Assembly (NCBI GenBank): GCA_032717465.1 | Contig: CM064632.1 | Location: 26,005,064-26,069,063 of the forward strand | Length of the DNA stretch: 64,000 nucleotides | Direction: 5' to 3' | Source of the DNA: Coenobita brevimanus | Taxonomy: Eukaryota; Arthropoda; Malacostraca; Decapoda; Coenobitidae | Part shown: positions 1 to 11,180 of the stretch, piece by piece | Layout of the letters: each line of letters begins with the position of its first letter | How positions within the stretch are numbered: the first letter of the stretch is position 1 | Position numbers and translations under genes: made by a program | Notes under the pieces: generated by a model | What the model was told of the DNA's origin: nothing | The model's input: the letters and a program-made list of their open reading frames with translations, nothing else | Databases searched by the model: none

Positions 1-1569
1 AAGAGATCTGCTTTATCAGTAGAAGAAATAGCTACAGAACCATCAGAGTAGAAAAGAGGAGGGAAGGATGATGAGGTAAAGTTGTTAGAAAGATTTTTGG
101 CAAGGTGCCAGAAGGAGCGGGAAGAATTCGAGTTGGAGAGTTGAGAGCATTTAGTATGGATGAAATTATTTTTAGCAGAGCGAAGAACAGACTTAGCACG
201 ATTCCGGGCAGAAACGTAAAGATTATGTGATTCAGGGGTGGGTTGGCTCCGGTACCTTTTGTAGGCCTTCTCCTTGTTGCGGACAGCATTAGAACAAGCG
301 TGATTAAACCAAGGCTTTCTTGCGTTAGTCAAAGGATATGAGAAAGGAATGTATGCTTCCATGCCCGAGAGAATAACCTCCGTAATGCGCAAGGCACACT
401 CAGATGGCTCACGGCCATGGAAGCAATAATCATTCTAGGGAAAATCAAAGAAGTACTGCCCGAGGGCCTCCCAGTCCGCAGCTCCAAAATGCCAGAGACA
501 ACGTTTCCCTGGAGGGTCCGCAGGCCGTACTGGAGCGATAGGACAGGTTAAGGTAATAAGGTTGTGATCAGAGGAGCCCAACGGAGAGAAAAGATTAACA
601 GAGTAAGCAGAAGGATTAGTTGTGAGGAAGAGGTCAAGTATGTTGGAGCTCTCTCCAAGGCGGTCAGGGATACGGGTAGGGTGCTGTACAAGCTGCTCTA
701 GGTCATTAAGGATAGAAAAGATGTAGGCTTGTTCACCAGGTGGATCCGTGAAAGGAGAGGAGAGCCAAAGGTGGTGGTGAACATTGAAATCTCCAAGAAT
801 GGAGATTTCAGAGAAAGGAGAAATGGACAGAACGTGTTCCATCGTAGAAGTAAGATAGTCGAAGAATTTTTGATAGTCAGTAGAATTAGGGGATAAGTAA
901 ACAGCACAGATATATTTAGTCAGAGAATGACAGGAAAGCCGAAGCCAGAGAGTGGAGAATTCAGAAGAATCAAGTTCAGGAACACGAGAGCAAGATAAGT
1001 CGTTGCGTATGTATACACAACAGCCACCTTTGGCTTTGAAATGAGTATAGAGAAAGTAGGAGGATACAGAAAAGGGTTTGCTGTCAGTTGCCTCAGACAG
1101 CTGAGTCTCCGTTAGAAAAAGAAGGTGAGGTTTAGAGGAGGAGAGGTGGTGCTCAACAGAGCGAAAGTTAGATGAAAGGCCGCGAATGTTGCAGAAATGA
1201 AGAAGAAGAGAGTCAGACAGTGGTTCCAGGCACCTCGAGTCGTCACCGGGAGAGGGGCAGATGGCGGGGGCATTTATGGTCCCCCCCCCTGGGGACTCCG
1301 AGGCTGGGTGAATTGACGCCATTTTGGTAAATTTTGAATAGGAAGTGTAGTGTGTACTGTGCATGTAGTTTGGTGAAGATAGATAGAGAAATTTGTACTG
1401 GAGAGCATGCTGGCCTACTCTCTGTGTAACTGAGACACTGAAAAAGTTCAGCAAAGGGGGATGGTCAGGAACTAGTCCTGAGGGCTGATGAAACGGGAGC
1501 TCCAGCACTCCCTGTCATCAGCTTTCCATCCACCTCGGGAGTACTGCCCTGCTCGACTGGTGCTACAGT
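1..1569 (-). mobile_element. Non-LTR retrotransposon, 5' portion, inverted copy cut by the window edge
   Basis: Read on the minus strand, this stretch is nearly identical to the 5' half of the plus-strand element at 4009-7330; the match covers 4009-5577 and stops only because the window ends. It begins at CTGTAGCACCAG (1569 downward), the same 5' boundary as the plus copy. The coding part holds the endonuclease and the start of the linker to the reverse transcriptase. Bases 1-434 continue the same coding region beyond a nonsense codon. Few mismatches separate the copies, so both look young compared with the diverged sequence next to them (1570-2140 against 3081-3645). Confidence 0.9.
435..1508 (-). 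pseudogene. Endonuclease domain of a non-LTR retrotransposon ORF, broken by a nonsense codon
   Basis: The 357-residue frame encodes an apurinic-like (EEP-fold) endonuclease that would nick target DNA to prime reverse transcription. Visible motifs are [23 protein letters not shown] and SSDHNLI, which supply the catalytic Asn, Glu, Asp/Asn and Asp-His. The frame ends at 435-437 with TAG where the plus-strand copy has TGG (Trp), so one G-to-A change terminates the protein before the reverse transcriptase. Unlike the plus copy, this copy keeps the leader ([10 protein letters not shown]...) in frame with the endonuclease, because it lacks one A of a short A run. The leader is entered through GTG rather than ATG, so the true start is uncertain. 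Confidence 0.85.
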
Positions 1570-2140
1570 CTACTCCTCAGGGAGGCTGCTTCGTTCAGAT
1601 TAGGCTAGATAGGCTGGGTTATTTTGGGCTAGGCCAACTGCAAATCAATTCAACTGCAACACAAATCACTATCAAAATGGAATAAATCACACAATGCGCT
1701 ACAAGGAAAACTAAGATTTGATGTAAACAATCGCCGTTTGTGTGAAACTGCAACCTGATCGAGAAGGACATGTTCTTGTACTAAGCATGCAAAACAAACA
1801 AAACGTGCTAATTTGGTGATAAAAAGAACCTCATGCAGCACCGGGACACGTAAGCAATCCAAAAGCTAATGCCTGGTGTGGCTTGTTACGTGATCCTGTG
1901 TTTGCATACTTTTTCTTCACTGAGCAAACAATAAACGTCTTCCAATTGTCTTCACGTATATGAAAATTATTTTGATCTAAAATTACATGAAATGAGTTAA
2001 AACGTAACGTATTTTCAGAGCAAGATGGTGCAGTGCCACATTAACGTCTGCTGGTACGACCCCTGATGCTAACTACAGAGCCCCCTGGATTAGCCGTGGA
2101 GATCAATCTCTTGGCCAGTCCCATCTGAAGACACAACCTA
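1570..2140 (-). repeat. Left arm of a long inverted repeat (diverged part)
   Basis: The reverse complement of this stretch aligns with 3081-3645 along most of its length. Shared landmarks are GACTGGCCA, the CACTGCACCATCTTGC block, GGATCACGTAACAAG, GTGCTGCATGAGGTTCTT and CCTAGCCCAAA. Identity is clearly lower than in the adjoining retrotransposon arms, with many substitutions and small indels, so this part is older. It may be an old dispersed repeat, or a diverged upstream part of the same retrotransposon family. No coding capacity is evident. Confidence 0.8.
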
Positions 2141-3080
2141 CCGGTAACACCATTTTTTTTTTTTTTTTTAGTGACTGACATCAGTGAGCGCAAACATTAA
2201 TATTTTTGTTGGATTTTTAAGAATCCAAAAATAGAAATATTGGACAGTACATGAAAGAGGGGTAACGTTAGTCTTTCATTTGTACATTGACAGCAAATGG
2301 GTTTCATGATACATTTATAAGACGTTACAGTAAACCATGAACATTATTCTAGTACAGGCCCTTGACTGCTAATCTGCAATATTGACAACATTATTCATCT
2401 GCAACTGTAGCCAGACGTTCAGGCATTTAGGGAAAGAAGTAGGCGTTTAATATTACACGGATATTTGGCCAACAGGCACTGGTATGACAAGGGGGAAATC
2501 CGGCTCACATTGTATCATCCCCGGGGCCTCATTCCCATCACAGCCGCATCGTATCCCGCACACAGCATGACCATTAAGACCTCTCGTAATCCATTCAGGG
2601 AGAGATGCGCTCTTTACCTGCAGGCCTTTGATGATAACGCAGCGTCGTGGGAGCCTTTGGTGCGTTTGACAAGTATTTGATACATAATTACCGAGTCCTT
2701 TGGCGGCCAGCCGGCGGGAATTTGTGCAGGGGACTCGCTCACAGGCACACACGACGGAGGGAAGCGGGAGGGAGGGAGACTAACTGGGAGGAAATGAGAA
2801 AAAAGGGGTAGGGAGGGAGAAAGGAAAGGGTGGGGTGAGCCTGAGCGAGCAGGAGGTGGGGAGTTAAGGGAGAAGAGAAACGGTAAGATAGAGACTGAGG
2901 GGGAGAGGAGGAATGAGGAAAAGTACGAGAAAGAGACGGATTGATCTAATGTTCGAGAGAATGCGAGTTTCATTTCATGCAGGAGCAAGGAACAGCTTGA
3001 TTATTTGGATTTCCTTATAGCGGGCTTTACTGAAATTCCACAACACCCATCGTAAATATCAACTCACCAGTACTGAATGT
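2141..3080. other. Spacer between the inverted-repeat arms, no gene recognised
   Basis: The stretch holds a T-run at about 2152-2170, an unremarkable AT-rich part, and a moderately GC-balanced island (about 2450-2745) that shows no repeat elsewhere in the window. A purine-rich tract follows at 2755-2940. Short open frames cross the island on both strands, but none has a recognisable domain. Confidence 0.5.
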
Positions 3081-3645
3081 GACTGGCCAGGAGATGGATC
3101 CTCCACGGCCAATCCAGAGGACTTTGTAGTTTGTATCAGGGGTGGTACCAACAGATTTTGATGTGGCAGTGCACCATCTTGCCTCAAAAATACTTCAGGC
3201 CGTAACTTAGTTCATCTAATATTGGATCAATATAATTATTAAATATACTCAGATAATAGGCAGAGGTTTACTGTTTGCTTAGCAAAGAAAAAGTATCCAA
3301 TCACGGGATCACGTAACAAGACACCAGGCATTAACTTTTGGATTGTTTACGTGTTCCAGTGCTGCATGAGGTTCTTCTGATCACAAAATTAGCACGTTTT
3401 ATTTGGTCACTTCCCCCGATATGTGGATGGCTGCTTAGTCCGAGAACATGCCCTTCTCGATCAAGTTGCAGTTTCACACAAAGAATAATTTTTTACATCA
3501 AATCAAAGTTTTCCTTGTAGCGTATAGTGTGATTTATTCCATTTTGATAGCGATTTCTGTTGCAGTTGAAATGTTTCGCAGTTAGCCTAGCCCAAATTAA
3601 CCCACCCTATCTAGCTTAATCTAAACGAAGAAATCTTCCTGTGGT
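3081..3645 (+). repeat. Right arm of the long inverted repeat (diverged part)
   Basis: This is the plus-strand counterpart of 1570-2140. Homology ends near CTTCCTGTGGTAATCA (about 3645). In the left arm the retrotransposon follows at the equivalent point, whereas here 363 bp of other sequence intervene before the element starts at 4009. Small open frames in the two arms share the peptide MDCLRVPVLHEVL, which only reflects the DNA homology and is not evidence of a gene. Confidence 0.8.
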
Positions 3646-4008
3646 AATCAAATGCCCTACAAACATCCGGCAATTTGTTTATACAAACTTAGCGGCTTTA
3701 AATATGGCCAGTAATGTAGCGAAAATAATCACCCCTCCTACTCCTTATGCTTTTCCAGACTTTCCCTCATTCCTACTTCCCTACCATTCTTCCCTCTCCC
3801 GCTCCTCCATTATCTCCCCTCTCCCCCGCTTCCATTATCTCCCCCCCTCCTCCTTTATCTCCAATCTCCCCCTTTACCATTATCTCCCCTCTCCTTCTCC
3901 TCCATTATTTCCCCTCTCCTCTTTCTCCATTATCTCCCCACTTCCCCTCTACCATTATCTCCCTTCTCCCTCTCCTCCATTATCTCCCTTCTCCTCTTTC
4001 TCCATTAT
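3646..4008. repeat. Pyrimidine-rich minisatellite upstream of the retrotransposon
   Basis: From about 3735 the plus strand is almost entirely C and T, in degenerate units of about 25 bp built around CTCCATTATCTCCCCTCTCC. The same unit family resumes at 7331, directly after the poly(A) tail of the element, so the retrotransposon appears to have inserted into the middle of this tract. The repeat makes a target-site duplication impossible to define by eye. Confidence 0.75.
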
Positions 4009-7000
4009 CTGTAGCACCAGTCGAGCAGGGCAGTACTCCCGAGGTGGATGGAAAGCTGATGACAGGGAGTGCTGGAGCTCCCGTTTCATCAGCCCTCAGG
4101 ACTAGTTCCTGACCATTCCCCTTTGCTGAACTTTTTCAGTGTTTCAGTTACACAGAGAGTAGGCCAGCATGCTCTCCAGTACAAATTTCTCTATCTATCT
4201 TCACCAAACTACATGCACAGTACACACTACACTTCCTATTCAAAATTAACCAAAAATGGCGTTGATTCACCCAGCCTCGGAGTCCCCAGGGGGGGGGACC
4301 ATAAATGCCCCCGCCATCTGCCCCTCTCCCGGTGACGACTCGAGGTGCCTGGAACCACTGTCTGACTCTCTTCTTCTTCATTTCTGCAACATTCGCGGCC
4401 TTTCATCTAACTTTCGCTCTGTTGAGCACCACCTCTCCTCCTCTAAACCTCACCTTCTTTTTCTAACGGAGACTCAGCTGTCTGAGGCAACTGACAGCAA
4501 ACCCTTTTCTGTATCCTCCTACTTTCTCTATACTCATTTCAAAGCCAAAGGTGGCTGTTGTGTATACATACGCAACGACTTATCTTGCTCTCGTGTTCCT
4601 GAACTTGATTCTTCTGAATTCTCCACTCTCTGGCTTCGGCTTTCCTGTCATTCTCTGACTAAATATATCTGTGCTGTTTACTTATCCCCTAATTCTACTG
4701 ACTATCAAAAATTCTTCGACTATCTTACTTCTACGATGGAACACATTCTGTCCATTTCTCCTTTCTCTGAAATCTCCATTCTTGGAGATTTCAATGTTCA
4801 CCACCACCTTTGGCTCTCCTCTCCTTTCACGGATCCACCTGGTGAACAAGCCTACATCTTTTCTATCCTTAATGACCTAGAGCAGCTTGTACAGCACCCT
4901 ACCCGTATCCCTGACCGCCTTGGAGAGAGCTCCAACATACTTGACCTCTTCCTCACAACTAATCCTTCTGCTTACTCTGTTAATCTTTTCTCTCCGTTGG
5001 GCTCCTCCGATCACAACCTTATTACCTTAACCTGTCCTATCGCTCCAGTACGGCCTGCGGACCCTCCAGGGAAACGTCGTCTCTGGCATTTTGGAGCTGC
5101 GGACTGGGAGGCCCTCAGGCAGTACTTCTTTGATTTTCCCTGGAATGATTATTGCTTCCATGGCCGTGAGCCATCTGAGTGTGCCTTGCGCATTACGGAG
5201 GTTATTCTCTCGGGCATGGAAGCATACATTCCTTTCTCATATCCTTTGACTAACGCAAGAAAGCCTTGGTTTAATCACGCTTGTTCTAATGCTGTCCGCA
5301 ACATGGAGAAGGCCTTCAAAAGGTACCGGAGCCAACCCACCCCTGAATCACATAATCTTTACGTTTCTGCCCGGAATCGTGCTAAGTCTGTTCTTCGCTC
5401 TACTAAAAATAATTTCATCCATACTAAATGCTCTCAACTCTCCAACTCGAATTCTTCTCGCTCCTTCTGGCACCTTGCCAAAAATCTTTCTAACAACTTT
5501 CCCTCATCATCCTTCCCTCCTCTTTTCTACTCTGATGGTTCTGTAGCTGTTTCTTCTACTGATAAAGCAGATCTCTTCGCACAGACTTTCTCCTCCAATT
5601 CCACCTTAGACGATTCCGGTGCTGTTCCTCCATCACTTCCCCCCTCTGACTTCCTCATGGCTGACATTAAAATTTCTTCAGTTGATGTATTTTCTGCCAT
5701 TACTGGCCTCAGTACTAACAAGGCATATGGGCCTGATGGAGTCCCTCCTGTTGTTCTCAAAAACTGTGCTTCTGTGCTTACACCCTGCCTAGGCAAACTA
5801 TTTCGCCTTTGTCTGTCAACTTGTACCTTTCCTTCTTGCTGGAAGTTTGCTCTCATTCAGCCAGTCCCAAAGAAGGGTGACCACTCCCAACCCTCCAACT
5901 ATCGTCCAATTGCTTTAACGTCCTGTATTTCAAAAGTTTTCGAGTCAATTCTTAATAAAAAAATTTTAAGGCATCTTTCCTATCACAACCTTCTTTCCGA
6001 TCGTCAGTATGGGTTCCGTCAGGGACGCTCCACTGGCGATCTTCTCACCTACCTTTCAGACTCCTGGTCATCCTCCTTTCGGGACTTTGGCGAAAGCTTT
6101 GCCATTGCACTTGACATCTCAAAGGCTTTCGATCGAGTCTGGCATAAATCTTTAATTTCCAAACTGCCCTCCTACGGTTTCTATCCTTCTATCTGTGCCT
6201 TCATCGCTAGCTTCCTTTCTGGTCGTTCTATAGCCGCTGTCGTAGACGGCCATCGTTCTTCTCCTAGATCTATCAACAGTGGTGTTCCTCAGGGCTCTGT
6301 CCTATCACCAACTCTCTTCCTTTTATTCATCAATGATCTTCTAAGCTGTACATCTAACCCTATCCACTCATACGCTGATGACTCCACCCTTCATCTTTCC
6401 ATTCGGTTCCCGCAACGCCCATCTCAACAGTTACTTCAAGAAACAAGGGATGAGGCTATGGCACACCTAATGTCTGACTTGGCTCATATCTCTGACTGGG
6501 GTAAAAATAATATGGTTGTCTTTAATGCATCTAAGACTCAGTTCTTACACCTATCAACCCGACAAAATCTTCCACAGGTATACCCACTAATGTTTAATAA
6601 TATTCAGATTAATCCTGCATCATCCTTGAACATGCTTGGGGTTTCATTTACTCGGGACTTATCTTGGAAAGATCATATTACATCTCTTGTAAAATCTGCT
6701 TCCAAGAGATTGGGTGTGCTAAGCCGACTCCGCTCTTTCTTTACCCCTGCACAATTGTTGACTCTATACAGGGGTTTGATCCGCCCCTGTGTGGAGTACA
6801 ACTCTCATGTGTGGGGAGGCTCCCCCACATACAGCTCTTCTCAATAGGGTGGAGTCAAAGGCTTTTCGTCTCATTAACTCTCCTCCTCTTACTGACTCCC
6901 TTCAACCTCTGTCTCTTCGCCGCACTGTTGCATCTTTATCTCTTTTCTATCGCTACTTTAATGGTCACTGCTCCTCTGAACTGTCTGCTTGCATTCCTCC

Positions 7001-7299
7001 ACCTCTACGACGGGCGCGTAGCACCCGTCTGGCAGCAAACTCTCATCCCTTTTCTGTCCAACTCTCTAATGCAAGAGTTAACCGTTACTCCCAGTCTTTC
7101 ATTTATGCAACAGGTCAGCTCTGGAACTGTCTCCCTCTGTCTGTATTTCCTCCTGCCTATGATCTCCAGTCTTTCAAACGTAGTGTGTCCAGGCATCTCA
7201 AAATGATCGGATCTTGAATTTGGCTCTCTATTGTATTTTGTTTTTCTCTTGGAGGGAACTGTTACTGCGGGCTCATGGCCTTTGGTTCCTTCTTCCTCG

Positions 7300-7330
<31 letters not shown>
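4009..7330 (+). mobile_element. Nearly complete non-LTR (LINE-like) retrotransposon, Jockey/CR1-type
   Basis: The element starts near CTGTAGCACCAG, has a short leader, one long coding region (endonuclease, then reverse transcriptase, then a C-terminal domain to 7217), a 3' UTR of about 85 bp and a run of 28 A residues (7303-7330). No ORF1 (Gag-like, zinc-knuckle) protein is visible, so the copy is 5'-truncated or the family has a single ORF. Pyrimidine minisatellite of the same type flanks both ends, marking an insertion into that repeat. The inverted partner at 1-1569 matches closely. Clade placement (Jockey, CR1 or Daphne-like) is inferred from motif style and needs a tree. Confidence 0.9.
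4256..7217 (+). pseudogene. Endonuclease-reverse transcriptase polyprotein, one frameshift
   Basis: The first 863 codons (4256-6847) carry the endonuclease (Asn45 in NIRG, Glu72 in LTETQ, LGDFN at 176-180, Asp252-His253) and the reverse transcriptase (GPDGVPP near 491, YRPIAL near 549, [11 protein letters not shown] near 620, [11 protein letters not shown] near 680, YADD at 706-709, NMLGV). Reading then stops early. The missing C-terminal domain ([12 protein letters not shown]... to SRHLK) lies one frame over, up to 7217. The shift maps to a run of five C at 6822-6826; one C fewer would keep the two parts in one frame, so this is probably a single-base insertion. ATG at 4256 is the first in-frame start. 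One extra A just before it puts the upstream leader peptide, in frame in the minus-strand copy, out of frame. All catalytic residues seen are intact. Confidence 0.88.
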
Positions 7331-7690
7331 CTTCCCCTCCTCCATTATCTCCCCTCTCCCCCTCCTCCATTACTTTCCCTCCCCCCCTCCTGCATTATCT
7401 CCCCTCTCCCCCTCCTCTATTATCTTTCCTCTCTCCCACCTCCATTATCTCCTCCCTCACCATTTTCACCCCTTCTTCCACTGCACACTCTCTTCCCCTC
7501 CCTCACCGTCCTGTCCTCCCTCCACCACTCTACCTCTCCTCTACCTTTATCCTACCCCCTTCAACTACTCCCTCTGCCTCCTCCTCATTTTATATTCTGT
7601 CCCACCATTCCTCTCTCCTTTCTTCCCTCTCCCCCCTCCCCATCAATTTCTCCTCCACCGGTCCCTCCCCGCTCCCCATCAGTGTGACGC
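7331..7690. repeat. Pyrimidine-rich minisatellite downstream of the retrotransposon
   Basis: The C/T-rich units with CTCCATTATCTCCCC resume immediately after the poly(A) tail and decay into general C/T-rich sequence to about 7690. Long open frames rich in Pro, Ser and Leu cross it in two frames; they reflect composition and are not genes. Confidence 0.75.
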
Positions 7691-8065
7691 GGATCCAGAC
7701 ACACATGCAAATGATCCAGAAGGTCCGGGATTAATCAGGCTAATGACGGTTAACCCAGGTACTACCTCTATCTCTCTCTCTCTCTCTGAAATTTTCATCA
7801 GGATTTTCTATGCTGCACTGAGCTGCTTTTCTCTTATTATCATTATTTATCTATTTATTTATGTATTTATTTATTTATATTTTTGCCGGCGTATTCCAGG
7901 GAATGTGGGAGGTGAAAGAGAGAGCCTTTTGCTGTACGGTACTATCCTTGTCTTATATCTATATCTGTGACTGGCATGTAAAGACTGCATAAACTATCGT
8001 ATTATTACTGGTACTACTGTTTAGGCCAGATAGTCTTGCTGAGGTCATAAAGTCTGTGTGGTATA

Positions 8066-8122
<57 letters not shown>

Positions 8123-8230
8123 ATTCCCATCTTTCCCCTGTTTGTCCTCCCCTCTCTCATCTCCGTTACTTTGTGGTTCCCCTTCTAGTCAGAGATTCTC
8201 TCATTTTCAGATCATCAAATTATTTCCTTC

Positions 8231-8262
<32 letters not shown>

Positions 8263-8450
8263 CCAATATTCATATTCTTAAAACCAAGGGGACGAGTGTG
8301 TGTGTAACCTTTCAAAATTCTTAGGGTTACTGTGGAAAAGTTACGAGCATTTGGTTTGGTCAGGCTGTGTGCAGTGATACATACCGCACTGATCAGCAAG
8401 GCAGAGAAGACAAACGCTCTTTACTCATTTTGGTTATGGCAGATACTCTC
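7691..8450. other. No gene; microsatellites (CT)n, (ATTT)n, (GA)n
   Basis: Contains (TTTA)n-like sequence at about 7843-7885, a pure (CT)25 tract at 8071-8120 and (GA)14 at 8235-8262. The CT and GA tracts lie 115 bp apart and could pair as a hairpin stem. Nothing else is recognised. Confidence 0.6.
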
Positions 8451-8647
8451 AAGTGGCATAGGAGGCTTCGTAGCACTCTTTCCTGAGCTATTTGATTTGA
8501 ATATTACATATTATCCCTCGTATGCTGTTTTTAACGTTTCAGTATCGACATATCTTGCATTACTAACACACAAGAGGATATTAAAGTGTATTGTACCAGA
8601 TAAATCGCCATGGAAGAGATGTTACGAAAGATTCCGAAGCCATTTAC
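8451..8647. repeat. Foldback repeat family A, copy 1 (MITE-like)
   Basis: The left end reads GGCTTCGTAGCACTCTTTCC and the right end, reverse-complemented, gives a similar series (GTAACATCTCTTCC, then GCGATTTAT), forming imperfect terminal inverted repeats of about 45 bp around a 100-bp centre. The same ends recur in at least eight other places in the window. A short frame across it is an artefact. Confidence 0.7.
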
Positions 8648-8700
8648 AATACAACCCTTAGGGAGATGCATCCGGAGGATGAGGGGAATTTAGTCCTTAT

Positions 8701-8885
8701 TCTCGTCGGTTAAGGAAGCTCCGTAGCACCTCTTCCCTAGCAATTTATTTTTGGATACGGATGGCTATCGTTTCATACGTTATTATGCAGAGTATGGTGA
8801 TATTAGAATGATTTCGGTAACACAGAAGAGGACGATAAGGCGTAATAAGCAAAATAAATAGCTTAAGAAAGAAATTTACACCTGG
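8701..8885. repeat. Foldback repeat family A, copy 2
   Basis: The left end GTTAAGGAAGCTCCGTAGCA pairs with a right end of AAAATAAATAGCTTAAGAAA. Along its length it aligns, in opposite orientation, with the copy at 17206-17408, including the centre (TAACACAGAA, CGTAATAAGC). This shows a defined dispersed element rather than chance inverted repeats. The 300 bp after it show nothing recognisable. Confidence 0.72.
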
Positions 8886-9190
8886 TGAAATCCAGTGAAA
8901 AATCCTACCTCTACCAGAGTGTGTTTCAGATGGTTTGATTTTTCCTTTGTGTATTCGTGAGATTTTGGGAAAATACTCATGTCTCTGTGAAGTTCCATAC
9001 ATAATTATCGATCAGCTTCATCACGATAAATAAGGAGAAACAGAACAATGACTTTCATAACCCATTGATGCGAGTTTCGAAGCCCAACACACTGTTTCAG
9101 AACATGTTGTAAAGGTTTCTTAATTGCTGGATGAAAAAATGAAGCGGTGTTCTTGTCTGCAACTAAATGCAGCTTGGGACCCTTGGAAAC

Positions 9191-10044
9191 TAAGTAATCC
9201 CCGTACTATCTGGACGCCCACTTTCTAGACTCCCCACTTACTGGACATTGTGGTCCTGGACCTTCGGAACCCAAAAATGGCCAAAAAAAAGAAAAAAGAA
9301 AAAATCAGAATTTTTTCCCGCCCGTAATTTGAAATTGGCAAGCGGCGCCGAACAGCTGTTGTTTATGCACGGCCCCTTCACCCCTTCCTCCCTCCCCCCT
9401 CCCCAATTACCGCTTAACCACTGTCGAGAGTAGATGTCCATTGCAAAGGATGCCGCACGCACTCGTTTTTGTGAATAAACAGTGAATAAACTGCAATTCC
9501 TCACCACTAGACCACATGGGAATTTACAGTGTTGTGCAATGTTAAGAAATTAGAATTTAGAGTGCAAAGGATTAAGTGTGGAGTGCAAAGTGGCAGTTGA
9601 AACTGGTGTGGCGCAGTTAAGAACCGAATGTGCAGTGTTAAACAATTATAACTCACAGTGCAAAGAATTAAGTGTAGCACAACACTGGATTACTGTATGT
9701 GTTTCAAGAACATTTTCACCACTACTAGAGCCTTAGAGGAGGTGGCCGCAGACATGCTGTAAGTACCCTGTACACTGCTGAATATTTTCCATACTCACTT
9801 CTACTTCCTTATTCTTTGGTTCCTTTTCATTTATTTCATGCTTTATGTCCATTATTGGTGTGAAGAGGATCTTAAATAGGTGCTATGCATATCCGGTAGA
9901 GAGTTATTTAGGTGGCTTTCAGAGTTAGACTGGGTTAGAGTCCATAAGTACCAATCCAGGAGTCAGGGGCCCACTATCCGGACGGGACCACTTTCTGGAC
10001 ATGCCTTTGGCTCTGTTACATCGGATAGTGGAGGGATTACTGTA
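9191..10044. mobile_element. pogo/Tigger-like non-autonomous DNA transposon (candidate)
   Basis: The left end reads TA then AGTAATCCCCGTACTATC; the right end, reverse-complemented, reads CAGTAATCCCTCCACTATCC and is followed by TA. Inverted ends beginning CAGTAATCCC with a TA duplication are typical of pogo/Tigger members of the Tc1/mariner superfamily. A subterminal block (ACTATCYGGACG...ACTTTCTRGAC) occurs as a direct copy at both ends (about 9206 and 9973). The interior, with repeated GTGCAAAG-AATTAAGTG motifs (9570-9680), has no transposase frame. About 850 bp in total. The ends support the class; the family name is inference. Confidence 0.6.
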
Positions 10045-10639
10045 CCTGGCACCTGCTGGGGTGGTTGCTATTGAACAATCTCGTCAGGCAGGGGATACAA
10101 ACTCACTTTTATTCCTGCTGCCAAAGTTCTGAAACTCTGTGTACTACACAATGCAAGGAAAACACAAAAATCTTGCAGTACCCCATATCCTTCCCCACAA
10201 AAACAGTTATTAGTTACGACATGGAACTGATCGTAAGTTCTGGCGTCGGGTCCCGGTTCCCTAACACACGTTAAAAACAATGCTCTGTCATAACTCTTGG
10301 TTTGTTTTTCCAGGAAGAATAAAGCACAAACGAAGTTCTGCATTCTCTTCTTGTCTTTCCTGCTGAAACAAATATAACCCACGATTAACATTTCTCTCAG
10401 GCAAAATTTGTTTGTGTTGTAGGAGCAGGAGGCAAGGGAAAATTTTACGGTATCCTTTGCCCTTCCTGGAAAAAAATCAGTTTCCCGTAGGACAAACAAG
10501 TAACCATAACTTCGTGGCTCAAGACACCCGGTGAGTGTCCAGCGTTCTGTATATAAGGTGTAGTGAGCGTCAGAGGGTCATAATTTCACCATATCGGTCC
10601 AGGCCAGAGGGCGTCCATAGTCATTCCAGTTTAGTCATG
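10045..10639. other. No feature recognised
   Basis: Mixed-composition sequence with only short open frames on both strands and no domain or repeat match elsewhere in the window that I can see. Confidence 0.4.
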
Positions 10640-11180
10640 GGTGGTATCATGTCATCCCTGTACACACCTCCCACCCTCTCTTTCCAATCTCCCTTCCCCC
10701 CTTTCCAACACCCCCTCCCCCCTTTCCAAACCCCTCTTCCCATCTGTTTATACCTCCTTTCTCCTCCCTCCCTAGCAACACCTGCCGCCAACTCCTCCCT
10801 TTCTGCACCTCCCTGTCCCTCCTCCTCCCTTACAACATCCACCTCCTTCCCTCCACCCTGCTGCATACACCTCGCTCCTCCTCTTCCTATCCCCATTTCA
10901 ACATTCCCTCCCTCTCCCCATTTCAACACTCCCTCCCTCTCCCCAATTCAACACACCTCCCTCCTCCATAGTTTAAACACATCCCTCCCTTTCCCTCTCG
11001 CCCTTTTCAGTGCCTTCCTTCCCTCTCCTCTCCCCTCTCAACATCACCTTCTCCCTCCCCCTTTCGCCTCTCAACGCCTCCTTCCCTTCCCCCCTTTCAA
11101 CACACCCCTTTCCTTCTTTCAACTTTCCTCTCTCCCATCACCCTCCCATCACCCTCCCCCTTTCAACACCCCCTCCCCAT
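10640..11180. repeat. C/T-rich minisatellite with CCCTTTCAACAC units
   Basis: The plus strand is dominated by degenerate units of about 18-25 bp containing CCCTCCCCCTTTCAACAC. A 255-codon open frame runs through it because C/T-rich sequence contains few stop codons; its Pro/Ser/Leu composition gives no support for a gene. Confidence 0.65.

Noticed and set aside
5527..5856. Minus-strand frame of 109 codons
   Set aside because: It is the antisense of the reverse transcriptase coding region.
8332..8661. 109-codon frame
   Set aside because: It spans the inverted ends and centre of a foldback A copy and starts with GTG.
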